Assembly (NCBI GenBank): GCA_002708905.1
Contig: PAPM01000012.1
Coordinates: 39,638-103,637, forward strand
Reading direction: 5' to 3'
DNA length: 64,000 bases
From: Pseudomonadales bacterium
GTDB taxonomy: Bacteria > Pseudomonadota > Gammaproteobacteria > Pseudomonadales > Ketobacteraceae
In this document: in pieces, positions 9,363-18,384 of the stretch
How the letters are laid out: each line of letters starts with the position of its first letter
Numbering within the stretch: position 1 is the first letter of the stretch
Position numbers and translations under genes: made by a program
The notes under the pieces: generated by a model
Seen by the model: the letters and a program-made list of their open reading frames with translations, nothing else
Told to the model about the DNA's origin: nothing
The model's database searches: none

Positions 9363-9981
9363 GACGGGCCTGCAGTCGATCCAACATCTGTCGGGCGGTG
9401 GCTTCCTGTTCGGCAAACAAATGCCGGTGCCAATGCTCTCCCAGATATTGACGTCGCAATTCATAGGTCTTTTGAAAGCGTTGGCGGGCAGCGCTCAACG
9501 TCGAATTTTCCCCAGGTTTCGGCAGCACCATGGCGGCCACAGCGTGGCGATAGCGGGCATATCGGGGAAGCACATCTGCCAACGCATCACCTGTTTCCCC
9601 AGGCAGACTTTTGCTTATGAGGAACTTCAATCGCGACCAGCTGAATTGCGACATTGGCTCCAAACCGGATCGAGGCAGAAGCAATAGCAAATCATCCAAA
9701 GCAGAGACATTGATAACAAACGCAGCGGAGTTCGCGGATTCATGCCCCATAAGTTCAAACAAACGTTGCTCCAGCGGTGCGTACTGGATTATCCACTGGT
9801 CCGGGGAAATGGGGTTGGGAAATAACGCGCTGATTGATTCAGGTTGTCGCCACTCATGAGCCGACTCAGCAAAGTTAAAATTCCTTGCATTATGTTGATC
9901 CAGCCAGCGGGACCAGATCGATAGCAAAAAAAGCCCCGTCAACACCAGAACAAAAACACCAATGGAACGACGGCTGATCAT
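9316..9981 (-). CDS. Lipase-chaperone-like membrane protein, second copy
   Basis: A 221-residue protein with one N-terminal transmembrane helix (about 7-26) and a mostly helical periplasmic part. The end contains RRQYLGEHWHRHLFAEQEA, which resembles the conserved C-terminal block of lipase foldases (Lif/LipB type) and closely mirrors RRTYLGEEVAGKLFAQEEA in the preceding gene. It is shorter than typical foldases (about 300-350 aa) and I do not see the RxxFDY(F/C)LSALGE motif. It overlaps the preceding gene by 4 bp (ATGA) and the Lnt-like gene downstream, so translation is probably coupled. Confidence 0.7.
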   Translation of the reverse strand: MISRRSIGVFVLVLTGLFLLSIWSRWLDQHNARNFNFAESAHEWRQPESISALFPNPISPDQWIIQYAPLEQRLFELMGHESANSAAFVINVSALDDLLLLLPRSGLEPMSQFSWSRLKFLISKSLPGETGDALADVLPRYARYRHAVAAMVLPKPGENSTLSAARQRFQKTYELRRQYLGEHWHRHLFAEQEATARQMLDRLQARHDQNRFTRSGAFSVR

Positions 9982-10916
9982 GGCAACTGATCAAGCCCCA
10001 AGTGGGCTGCCAGTGCCTGCTCCGGCAGAGTAAAATGCTGGTTCAACAATTCCGCTACCTGTTGCTGCGCTTCCTGCTCGCCCAACCCGGACTGGAGAAT
10101 CCGCGATTTGTCGGCCACAAACTGCTGGTAACGAAGTTCCCAATCAGGGATATCGGGCGCCCGATTCACAAACGCTTCATGCAATGCCTGCTGGCGTCGT
10201 TGCTTCTCCTGTTCATCCAGTTCTCCATCTGCAGCAAGCCCCATACTCTGGATCATGTAACGGGCTTCCGCTTCCTCCTGGGCAAACAATTTACCGGCCA
10301 CCTCTTCTCCAAGGTAGGTACGCCGCAATTCCACCAACACATCAAACCCCGCCACCGGATCGGAATCCGCACCGGTCCCACCCACCAGCTCGAACCACTC
10401 CTGTTTGGCCTGCAGGTAATCATAGTAGTCGCCGATGATCCGTACCGCCTGCTCCCCGGCAACCCCGGGCAAACCAGCCGCGACGATGCCCTGGAACTCA
10501 CTCAGCTTGGCTTCCGTCCATTCAATGCCGGCATAATCCAGAGCCCTGTTGAGTGCCTGCAGCACCACCTGATCCAATATCAGGTTACCGGATTCATCCA
10601 GCCGAATGCGGCTCAGGGTTTGGTAGATGGTTGGGACATCAAATTGCCCTGACAGCGGTTCGCTATTGTCGGCTCCGGAATCAGCAGAATCGGCATTCTC
10701 AAATCGGGACCAATCCCATTGAGCAGCAACCGTATTGCGATCGGGCACGGCGGATACAACGGGTTGGGGTTGCCCCATTGATGGGACCGGCTCACCCGAA
10801 GGCGGTAAGGGCGCAGGTGCCGAAAACCAGACCAGCTTGACCAGCACCAACAGGGCGCCGAAGAATCCCAACAACAGAGTGAAACGGATCAGGTAAACAG
10901 AGGGTTGGTGTGACAT
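9978..10916 (-). CDS. Lipase-chaperone (foldase)-like membrane protein, first copy
   Basis: A 312-residue protein with a transmembrane anchor (about residues 10-31), a Pro-rich variable linker (35-60) and a long helical periplasmic domain. Its overall architecture and the RRTYLGEEVAGKLFAQEEA block match steric lipase foldases, which fold a secreted lipase in the periplasm. The signature motif of the first mini-domain is degenerate here and no lipase gene is next to it, so the client is unknown. First gene of the leftward unit that continues with a second foldase-like gene, an Lnt-like gene and a kinase. Confidence 0.72.
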   Translation of the reverse strand: MSHQPSVYLIRFTLLLGFFGALLVLVKLVWFSAPAPLPPSGEPVPSMGQPQPVVSAVPDRNTVAAQWDWSRFENADSADSGADNSEPLSGQFDVPTIYQTLSRIRLDESGNLILDQVVLQALNRALDYAGIEWTEAKLSEFQGIVAAGLPGVAGEQAVRIIGDYYDYLQAKQEWFELVGGTGADSDPVAGFDVLVELRRTYLGEEVAGKLFAQEEAEARYMIQSMGLAADGELDEQEKQRRQQALHEAFVNRAPDIPDWELRYQQFVADKSRILQSGLGEQEAQQQVAELLNQHFTLPEQALAAHLGLDQLP

Positions 10917-11215
10917 ATCGAAGACTCATTGGCGGTTTAATTGTTGTTATGCAAAGCCTTGCTCAAAAGTTTACTAAAGAAACTTGCCCAAGTATCTCAC
11001 AGCCCCGGCCCCTGAAGTGGACAGAATGAATACCTCAAGCGGCCTCTGGAGCACACAGACGATACCAGCCGATTCACGAAGTCTTTGTTTACATTGGAGT
11101 TACCGGCGCGATGGGGCAAATCCCTGCAACTTCAACTAGAATTCGTTTCAGTTCCTTGATTAATGTGCGTATAATCGCGCCTCTTTGAAATTCGCCCCAC
11201 CTATAGGTCCACCCC
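10917..11215. other. Divergent intergenic region between foldase-like gene and deaD
   Basis: A 299-bp region without a credible gene. It must carry the promoter of the leftward four-gene unit (none obvious) and of deaD (see the separate promoter entry). Confidence 0.7.
11147..11175 (+). promoter_or_regulatory. Sigma-70-type promoter for deaD
   Basis: A perfect -10 (TATAAT, 11170-11175) lies 17 nt after a weak -35 (TTCAGT, 11147-11152). The predicted transcript starts near 11182, giving a leader of about 34 nt. Confidence 0.6.
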
Positions 11216-13078
11216 ATGTCCGACAGCGAAAACACCACCAGCTTTGAAGCTCTGGGAATGCCCGAATTCGTCCTCAAAACCCTGAGCGAACTGGGTTATG
11301 AGTCCCCCTCCCCGATTCAGGCGGCCAGTATTCCGGTGTTCATGAGCGGTGCGGATCTGATTGGGCAAGCCCAGACCGGAACCGGTAAAACAGCCGCCTT
11401 TGCCCTGCCCCTGCTGGCCAAGCTGGAAGACGACCTGCATAAGCCCCAGGGACTGATCATGGCCCCCACCCGGGAACTGGCGATTCAGGTAGCCGAAGCC
11501 TTCCAACGCTATGCGCGCTATCGCAAAGGCTTTCGTATTGCGCCTATTTATGGTGGTCAGGATTTCCGCCCCCAGCTGAAACTGCTGAAGCAGGGAGTAC
11601 AAGTCGTGGTGGGCACCCCCGGCCGACTGCTGGACCACCTGCGTCGCGGCAGCCTGGACATCAGCGAAGTCAAAACCCTGGTATTGGACGAAGCCGATGA
11701 AATGCTGCGCATGGGCTTTATCGAAGACGTTGAGGAAATCCTCAGCCACTGCTCCGGTGAACAGCAAACGGCATTGTTCTCTGCCACCATGCCCGCGCCC
11801 ATCAAGCGCATTGCGGACAAGTACCTGACTGATCCCCAGCACGTGGTGATCCAGGCCAAAACCGCCACAGTGGAACGTATCAATCAAAGTTACTGGCTGG
11901 TGGATGGTCGCCAGAAGCCGGAGGCCCTGCGCCGCTACCTGGAGACCCGCAGCTTCGACGCCATGATTGTGTTCGTGCGTACCCGTGAAAGCGCTAGCGA
12001 AGTGGCGGAGAAGGTCAATGCCTGGGGTTATCGGGCAGAAGCCATTCACGGAGCCATCAGCCAGAACCAGCGGGAAAAAACCATCAACGGCCTGAAGAAA
12101 AGCAAGTTCGACATTCTGGTGGCCACCGATGTGGCCGCCCGGGGCCTGGACGTGGATCGTTTCAGCCACGTGGTGAACTACGACATTCCCTACGACAGCG
12201 AATCCTATGTCCATCGTATCGGCCGTACCGGCCGTGCCGGACGGGATGGCGAAGCCGTGTTGTTCGTCACCCAACGGGAAACCCGCCTGCTGAAAACCAT
12301 TGAACGCCATATCAAACAGCAAATCGAGCGGGCCCAGATTCCCAACAACGATGTGGTGCAGCAACAACGGGTGGAGCGTTTCAAGCAACAGGTGGCAGAA
12401 CAAGCTGCTAAAGCGCCTTCTGCCCTGATCCAGTCAGTGGTGGAGCAGTGTTGCCATGATCTGGAAATCGAACCGGAATATCTGGCTGGCGTACTTATCA
12501 ACATGCTGCACAGCGAGCATCCTCTGGAGCCTCGGGAAGAAATAAAACAGCAACGGGAGCGCAATCGAGAAGAAGGCGGCAAGCGTCGGGGCGAACTGCA
12601 ACTGGATGAATCCCCCATCGAGACTGCCCCTAATCCCCTGCCGGATTACCCGGATGTGGAGATGGAGCGTTTCCGCATCGAAGTGGGTCGTCGTTCCGGC
12701 ATCAAGCCACGGGACATTGTAGGTGCCATCGCTAACGAAGCCGGCATTGAGTCAACCTTTATCGGCGACATTATCCTGCGGGATGAATTCTCCACAGTGG
12801 ACCTGCCGTCCGGCATGCCCAAGGAACTCTTCAACCAGATGAAGAAAATCCGGGTGCGGGGCACGCCAATCCGCATCACCCGTTATGGCAAGGAAACTCC
12901 GGACATGGCACCACCGAGCAAGCGTAAACCCTCGGCAAAAGGGAAGCCTGGCGGCAAACCCAGTGGCGATCGCGGCCCGTCCGGCAAGAAACCAGCCGGC
13001 GGCAAAAAAAAGTTTGGTGACTCGAAAAAGTTCGGTGACAAAAGCGGTTTCAAGAGTAAGAAAACCAAACGTTCCTGA
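11216..13078 (+). CDS. deaD: DEAD-box ATP-dependent RNA helicase DeaD/CsdA
   Basis: Cold-shock and ribosome-assembly RNA helicase (620 aa). Motifs: Q motif near the start, AQTGTGKT (52-59), PTRELA, DEAD (about 160), SAT, and HRIGRTGRAG (about 330-340). A DbpA-type RNA-binding domain (about 478-560, with RIEVGRRSGIKPRDIVGAIA) follows, then a Lys/Gly/Ser-rich tail with repeated KFGD/KPGGKPSG-like segments. Domain order and length match DeaD rather than RhlE or SrmB. It stands alone behind its own promoter and before a terminator-like hairpin. Confidence 0.95.
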   Translation: MSDSENTTSFEALGMPEFVLKTLSELGYESPSPIQAASIPVFMSGADLIGQAQTGTGKTAAFALPLLAKLEDDLHKPQGLIMAPTRELAIQVAEAFQRYARYRKGFRIAPIYGGQDFRPQLKLLKQGVQVVVGTPGRLLDHLRRGSLDISEVKTLVLDEADEMLRMGFIEDVEEILSHCSGEQQTALFSATMPAPIKRIADKYLTDPQHVVIQAKTATVERINQSYWLVDGRQKPEALRRYLETRSFDAMIVFVRTRESASEVAEKVNAWGYRAEAIHGAISQNQREKTINGLKKSKFDILVATDVAARGLDVDRFSHVVNYDIPYDSESYVHRIGRTGRAGRDGEAVLFVTQRETRLLKTIERHIKQQIERAQIPNNDVVQQQRVERFKQQVAEQAAKAPSALIQSVVEQCCHDLEIEPEYLAGVLINMLHSEHPLEPREEIKQQRERNREEGGKRRGELQLDESPIETAPNPLPDYPDVEMERFRIEVGRRSGIKPRDIVGAIANEAGIESTFIGDIILRDEFSTVDLPSGMPKELFNQMKKIRVRGTPIRITRYGKETPDMAPPSKRKPSAKGKPGGKPSGDRGPSGKKPAGGKKKFGDSKKFGDKSGFKSKKTKRS

Positions 13079-13118
13079 TCGCACCATCAGTCGTCTTAAG
13101 CCAACAATTCGGCGCATA

Positions 13119-13150
13119 AAGCCCATTACCCCCGTAAGGGGGCTTCTTAT
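13119..13150 (+). terminator. Probable intrinsic terminator after deaD
   Basis: AAGCCC (13119-13124) and CCCCC (13129-13133) face GGGGGCTT (13138-13145) with a GTAA loop, followed by a short T-rich tract (CTTCTTAT). The stem can form in two registers. Confidence 0.6.
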
Positions 13151-13197
13151 AATGGCTGATCAGTCACTATAAGAATCAAAAATCAGGGAAGATTTAT

Positions 13198-15366
13198 ATG
13201 GGGAATCTCGCCAGAGCAACCTGGACGCTTTGCTGTCTGTTTTTTCTTTCGGCCTGTAATATCGAAGTCGTCACTCTGGGTGAAGGCCAGGTCCGCGTAC
13301 TCAGTGACAACGCGGCACCCTGCGCCAATGACGAACAGTGCCTGGATGGTGGCTACAACCGGTTGGTGACGTTGGAAGCCATTCCAGCCGAAGATTCTGT
13401 GTTTACCGGCTGGGCCGGTGCCTGTGAGGGAATGGGAACCTGCACCGTTCGGACGCTGGGTAAAAAGAGCGTGGTAGCCACCTTCAAAAGCCAGCGCTAT
13501 ATCATTCCTTTGATGGATTATACCGACGCGTTCTTTTTCAGCGGCCCCTGGCCCACCGACCTGAAACGCAAAGCGGATGGTCGCCTGGATATGACGGGCT
13601 ACCCCTTCAAAAACTCCCTGTTCGAAAGAGCCGTGAAAGGCGATGCCGCCACCCTGCAAGGATTCTCCCGCAATGACGCCATTTATATCCCCATCGCCAC
13701 GGATATTGATACCTGGTACGGTGAAAAAGTGCCGGGTTATTGGAGTAGTTTCACCCTGGTCAACCTGAGCTCGGACTCTCCTCATTATCTGAATACCATC
13801 CCGGTGGTGGGTGATCTGTATCGGGATCAATGGTTGCTTAAAGATGCCCTGCTTCGCATTACGCCCGATCGCGGTTACAGCCTGGATGCCAACACCACTT
13901 ATGGTTTGATCATGCTGGAATCACCCATCGGCAGCGCGCTGTATACCGTGCGACAGGGAGACGCCATGCGTAAAATCATCAATGGCAATGCGCAGGGTAG
14001 GCTGCAGCAACACTGGACCATGATTTCAGACTACCTGACACAGCATACATCCCATTCCCCGGAAAACGTGGCGGCCTTCAGTGTGTTCACCACGCAGGAT
14101 GTCAGCCCGAACCAGGCCCTGGTGCGCGACTTTCTGACACAACAGGATGATGATGCCATTCTGGATCACCTGCTGGCGGTTAAACCGATCACGGATAATT
14201 GCAGCAGGGCATCAGAGGATGATAAATATTCTGACCTGCTGGAACTCACTATTCACTTTCCGTTTTTCCTGAAGGGGAAGCCGCCGTTCCTCTTCAGTGG
14301 AGGCCGGCTTAACCTGAATGACCTCGGCCAATTGCAGGAGAGTTCTGCCGGTACAGAAGCCAGGCTAATCATGGTTCTCCCCTGCAGTAAGGAAGTGCCT
14401 GCAGGAGGTTATCCTATCGAAATAGTGGCACTGGAAACCGGGGGCAGCCTGGATGATTACCAGTATTACGGCCTGATCAACGAACACAGTCAGCGCGCCA
14501 TAAAACTGTATGTGCCTGCGCCTTACACCAACGATCGGAGTTACGATGGCGGTTTGGCCAACCTGAATTGGGTGGAAAATTTGCTGGGCATTGAGAAGGA
14601 ATGGATCATTTTCGGGTTGGGTGATTTCAATCCTATGAACTGGAATGCCGTTGAGCCCCAATACCTGCAATATGCCTCTGACATGATCATTGCCTATCAC
14701 ATCGGCAAGCGTTTGAGCCGTTACTTTGCCGACAACGGAGAGAGTGAGCTCAGTCACCGGGCCCTGGTGAATCACGAGGAACTCACCTTCAGTGGCTTGA
14801 GCCTGGGAGCAATAGCGGCCGTCAATGCCAATACCCTGTACCAGGAAAACAAAAGCCTGGTGACTTACCTGATGCCAAGACCCAGCATACAGCATATCAA
14901 TAACCTGGTGGACGGCTTGCTGCTGGATTATATTTCCGGGCAATCTCTGGATATTCTTGAATGGGTTTTAGGTGTGGAATTTCCGGTCAACCTGGATGAT
15001 CCCACCCTGAGCGTGATGCAAACGGTGATTGACCGGATTGATACCATTAATCATCTGGACGCCATGGCAGAGCAAAATGTCCTCATGGCCATGGCCGAAT
15101 TTGGGGAACCGCTGCACGGAGGAGAAGCGAGTTATCGGTTCGCCCAAGCGTTTGACTACCGTTACGGCATTAACCCCGTGTACTTCGGTGCCAGCGACCC
15201 GTCTTATTTCCCGATGGGGAGTTACAACAACTCGCCGTCCTACCAGGGAGGTGACTGGGTAGCGGACCAACCCACCCGGCTGGTGATGTCTGTTTGGGAT
15301 GCCTTCACTCAGTCGGAATGGTTCACCTATGACATGAGCAAGGAAGACGGCTTTTACATCAAGTAA
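13198..15366 (+). CDS. Large lipoprotein with B-repeat-like domain and alpha/beta-hydrolase-like region
   Basis: A 722-residue lipoprotein. The signal peptide ends in a lipobox (LSAC, Cys20). Residues about 27-100 resemble an InlB B-repeat/Listeria-Bacteroides-type module (VTLEAIPAEDSVFTGWAGAC with paired cysteines). The middle part recalls the N-terminal domain of Vibrio-type surface lipases, and GLSLG at about residue 535 fits a GxSxG nucleophile elbow, suggesting a surface lipase or esterase. The Asp and His of a triad cannot be fixed by eye. A good AGGGAAG site precedes the start. It is monocistronic, converging with the TPR lipoprotein gene. Confidence 0.75.
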   Translation: MGNLARATWTLCCLFFLSACNIEVVTLGEGQVRVLSDNAAPCANDEQCLDGGYNRLVTLEAIPAEDSVFTGWAGACEGMGTCTVRTLGKKSVVATFKSQRYIIPLMDYTDAFFFSGPWPTDLKRKADGRLDMTGYPFKNSLFERAVKGDAATLQGFSRNDAIYIPIATDIDTWYGEKVPGYWSSFTLVNLSSDSPHYLNTIPVVGDLYRDQWLLKDALLRITPDRGYSLDANTTYGLIMLESPIGSALYTVRQGDAMRKIINGNAQGRLQQHWTMISDYLTQHTSHSPENVAAFSVFTTQDVSPNQALVRDFLTQQDDDAILDHLLAVKPITDNCSRASEDDKYSDLLELTIHFPFFLKGKPPFLFSGGRLNLNDLGQLQESSAGTEARLIMVLPCSKEVPAGGYPIEIVALETGGSLDDYQYYGLINEHSQRAIKLYVPAPYTNDRSYDGGLANLNWVENLLGIEKEWIIFGLGDFNPMNWNAVEPQYLQYASDMIIAYHIGKRLSRYFADNGESELSHRALVNHEELTFSGLSLGAIAAVNANTLYQENKSLVTYLMPRPSIQHINNLVDGLLLDYISGQSLDILEWVLGVEFPVNLDDPTLSVMQTVIDRIDTINHLDAMAEQNVLMAMAEFGEPLHGGEASYRFAQAFDYRYGINPVYFGASDPSYFPMGSYNNSPSYQGGDWVADQPTRLVMSVWDAFTQSEWFTYDMSKEDGFYIK

Positions 15367-15370
15367 AGAA

Positions 15371-15826
15371 TTACCAGACCGCCTGGGCATTGGCCCGGGC
15401 ACGCTCTGCCCCCTGGTAATCACCCCCTTTTTCCCGGCATTGGGCAATTACAATCCAGGCCTCCGCCTTAGCGGTTTGCTCCGCGCCTCTGGGTGTAGCA
15501 GGCAGCAGAGAAACGGCGCGCTGGGCCATTTGCGAGGCACTGCCATATTCGCCCATGGCCAAGCGGGTTTTGGCCAACGCAAGATACAAAGAGGGTGAGC
15601 GGGGTGCCATACGGATTCCCCGTTCCAGATGATTCACGGCAACCGCATACTCACCACGCTGCCGCGCACTTTCTCCCTGCTGCAGGAGGTTATCGGCGGC
15701 CGCTACCCCTGTCAGCAGACTGGATTCACTGTCAATGAGATCAACGTCGCTGATGTCTGTCGGCACCGGACGCACCGCACAGGCACTCAAACCCAACACC
15801 ACCAGCATCAGTACCACTGTCTTCAT
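15371..15826 (-). CDS. Small TPR lipoprotein
   Basis: A 151-residue protein with a lipobox (LSAC, Cys16) and two to three tetratricopeptide-like helical pairs (about residues 45-145, with EYAVAVNHLERGIRMAPRSP as a clear repeat). It begins 7 bp after the mrcB stop in the same direction, so the two genes are probably cotranscribed. A TPR lipoprotein beside a class A PBP suggests an outer-membrane helper of peptidoglycan synthesis, analogous in place (not clearly in sequence) to LpoB or LpoP of pseudomonads; LpoP is a TPR lipoprotein, which makes this a reasonable guess. Confidence 0.8.
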   Translation of the reverse strand: MKTVVLMLVVLGLSACAVRPVPTDISDVDLIDSESSLLTGVAAADNLLQQGESARQRGEYAVAVNHLERGIRMAPRSPSLYLALAKTRLAMGEYGSASQMAQRAVSLLPATPRGAEQTAKAEAWIVIAQCREKGGDYQGAERARANAQAVW

Positions 15827-15833
15827 ATTCAGA

Positions 15834-18269
15834 TCACCGTATCAATCGTTTAAACCAGTTCAGCACCCGGCCTCCTGTATTGCAGGAGACCTTTTCTTCC
15901 GGCACGGTATCCTGCCGCAGGGGTAAATACAAGGCATTATCACAGTGCGCAGAGGTCCGCGCCTGCCGCACCGGATCAACCCACACCCACTCCACGTTTT
16001 CCGGTTGGGGCACCTGCAATGCTGTCTGGGGTAATGCCGCCATGGTATTGGCCCACACCGGCAAAGCACCAACGGCACCGGTCAACGGCGTGGGTTTGTT
16101 GTCATCAATTCCCAGCCAGACCACCCCCAGATAGTTACCGCTGAAACCGGCAAACCAACTGTCCCGCTGATCATCACTGGTACCGGTTTTGCCCGCCAGT
16201 TCCAGGTTCGGTGACAGCCAGTTCTTGGTGGATTTACCGGTACCATTGCGCACCGTTTCCTGCATGGCATAGGTCAGCAGATAGATGTCCGCACTGGTAA
16301 AACGCTGCTCCACTTCAAACTCGTAACGCTGCAGGGGCGCCCCTTCTGCCGTCAGCACCGAGCGAATAGTACGTAGCGGTGTGGCGAAGCCTTCGGTGGC
16401 TATGGTCTGATACATTTGCGTCACTTCAAAGGGCGATAGACTCACCGCCCCCAGGGACAACGCCGGCACCTCCGGCAAGGGTTTATCCTGCAGACCCAGC
16501 CGTTCCATAACACTCACTACCTTGTCGATGCCGATTTCCAACGCCAGGTGCGCCGTGGCCTGGTTGTAGGACTGAGCCAGCGCCACCACCATGGGCACTT
16601 CCCCGTGGCTCTCTTTCTCAAAATTTTGCGGTGACCAGACGTTGCCGTTGGGCAAGACATGCTCCAGGGGTTCATCCTGCAACAGGCTCCCCAGGTGATA
16701 ACCCCGTTCCAGCGCTGCCAGATACACCGATGGCTTGGCCAGGGAACCAATGGGGCGATAGGCATCCAGGGCCCGGTTGAAGCCTTCATAACGGACTGCT
16801 GTGCCGCCGATCACCGACACCACTTCACCGGTATTGCTGGAGGTAAAGATCCCCGCCACCTCCAGGTTCTCGAGGGATTTACCATATCCGGACTGCAGAT
16901 TACGCACCTGTTGTTGCGCCGCCTGCTCCAGACTCTCCTGCGCCCAGGGGTCCAGGGTGGTAAAGATACGCAGACCTTCACTGCGCAGATCCTCATCCCG
17001 GTAATCCTTGCGCAACTGACGCTTCATCAGATCCAGGAAGGCCGGATAACGGGCGTCTTCGTACAAGGGCTTCTTGATGACACCCAGGGGTTTGTTGATC
17101 ACCTGGTCGTAGGCCCGCTGATCCAGCACCCCTTGTTGCAGCATGATCTGCAGCACCTGGTTGCGGCGCTCCAGGGCCCGCTCCGGATTACGCCGCGGGT
17201 CATACCAACTGGGGCCTTTGATCACCCCCACCATCAGGGCGATCTGTTCGGTGCTCAGCTCCCGCAGGGGCACGCCGAAATAGTAAAGGCTGCCCAGCCC
17301 TACCCCATGAATGGCCCGCTTGCCCGCCTGCCCCAGATAGACCTCGTTCAGATAGGCTTCCAGGATTTCGGTTTTCTCATAATGGAAATCCAGCAACACC
17401 GCCATCACCGCTTCAATGCCTTTACGGGTGAGAGAGCGTTCGCTCGAAAGATAAAAATTCTTCACCAGTTGCTGGGTCAGGGTACTGCCCCCCTGCCGCA
17501 CTTCACCTGACGCGATATTGGTGAAAAACGCCCGGGCTATTCCCTTGAAGGAAAGACCAAAGTGCTCGAAGAAATCACGGTCCTCCACCGCCAGCAACGC
17601 CTGCAGCAACTGCTGGGGTACCTGGTCCAGTTTCACCAACACCCGATCCTCATTGTGGGCCGGATAGATGCCTCCGATTAAGGGCGGTTCCAACCGTACA
17701 ATCCCCGAGGACTGACCGCCGCCATCCAGGCCGCTGACCCGCCCGCCCCTTAGGCTGAAGCTGACCCGCTGGGACGGTTCCGCCCCTTCCCAGAAATCAA
17801 AACCACGACTGACAATTTCGTAGCCCCGACCCGCAGTGGAAAAAGTACCAGGCACCGGGGTGTCATAGACATGGCGATAGTTCAGCAGGCTCAATTCAAA
17901 GGCCAGCTGGGCCTCCGTCAGCGGCATGCCGTCGTATAACTCCAGCGGGCGGGCGTAGACCTTGGCGGGGATGGACCAGCGCTTGCCCTCGAAGTGATTG
18001 GTAATCACCGCATCCAAATACATCACGCCGATCAGGGCCAGCAGTCCCAACACCAGTCCCAGTTTCCACAGCAATGACCAGATGCGCCGCTTGGGTGGGG
18101 ACGTTTTCCTTGAGCCTTTCTTCGTGCTTTTCCTGGCTTCGCGGGGCTTCTTGGCCGTCGGGGTGGAAGCCTGCTTACGGCGGGTGGGCGCTTTCTTGGC
18201 GGTGGATTTGCGTTTTTTGGTACCCGGCGATTTCGGGGTGTTTTGGGGCTTACTGCGCTTGGCTGGCAC
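15834..18269 (-). CDS. mrcB: Bifunctional penicillin-binding protein 1B
   Basis: Class A PBP (811 aa) that polymerises and cross-links peptidoglycan. A basic, Lys/Pro/Ser-rich cytoplasmic tail (1-65) precedes a transmembrane helix (about 68-90). A UB2H-like domain follows, where Lpo activators dock in PBP1B. The transglycosylase has EDRDFFEHFG (about 227) and GGSTLTQQLVKN. The transpeptidase has SLAK (about 503), SYN and KTGTSDDQRDSW (about 690). The order is standard for PBP1B. The TPR lipoprotein downstream is a likely partner. Transcribed divergently from the adjacent PfkB-type kinase gene. Confidence 0.96.
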   Translation of the reverse strand: MPAKRSKPQNTPKSPGTKKRKSTAKKAPTRRKQASTPTAKKPREARKSTKKGSRKTSPPKRRIWSLLWKLGLVLGLLALIGVMYLDAVITNHFEGKRWSIPAKVYARPLELYDGMPLTEAQLAFELSLLNYRHVYDTPVPGTFSTAGRGYEIVSRGFDFWEGAEPSQRVSFSLRGGRVSGLDGGGQSSGIVRLEPPLIGGIYPAHNEDRVLVKLDQVPQQLLQALLAVEDRDFFEHFGLSFKGIARAFFTNIASGEVRQGGSTLTQQLVKNFYLSSERSLTRKGIEAVMAVLLDFHYEKTEILEAYLNEVYLGQAGKRAIHGVGLGSLYYFGVPLRELSTEQIALMVGVIKGPSWYDPRRNPERALERRNQVLQIMLQQGVLDQRAYDQVINKPLGVIKKPLYEDARYPAFLDLMKRQLRKDYRDEDLRSEGLRIFTTLDPWAQESLEQAAQQQVRNLQSGYGKSLENLEVAGIFTSSNTGEVVSVIGGTAVRYEGFNRALDAYRPIGSLAKPSVYLAALERGYHLGSLLQDEPLEHVLPNGNVWSPQNFEKESHGEVPMVVALAQSYNQATAHLALEIGIDKVVSVMERLGLQDKPLPEVPALSLGAVSLSPFEVTQMYQTIATEGFATPLRTIRSVLTAEGAPLQRYEFEVEQRFTSADIYLLTYAMQETVRNGTGKSTKNWLSPNLELAGKTGTSDDQRDSWFAGFSGNYLGVVWLGIDDNKPTPLTGAVGALPVWANTMAALPQTALQVPQPENVEWVWVDPVRQARTSAHCDNALYLPLRQDTVPEEKVSCNTGGRVLNWFKRLIR

Positions 18270-18384
18270 CGGTCATTTACCTCTGGGGAGCACTCTGCAG
18301 TCTTTAGAGACCTGATTTTTAACGAAAAGGCCGGTAGTATACGCTCTAATATAAGGAAGCCCCAGTTAACAGGTAGCCATTATC

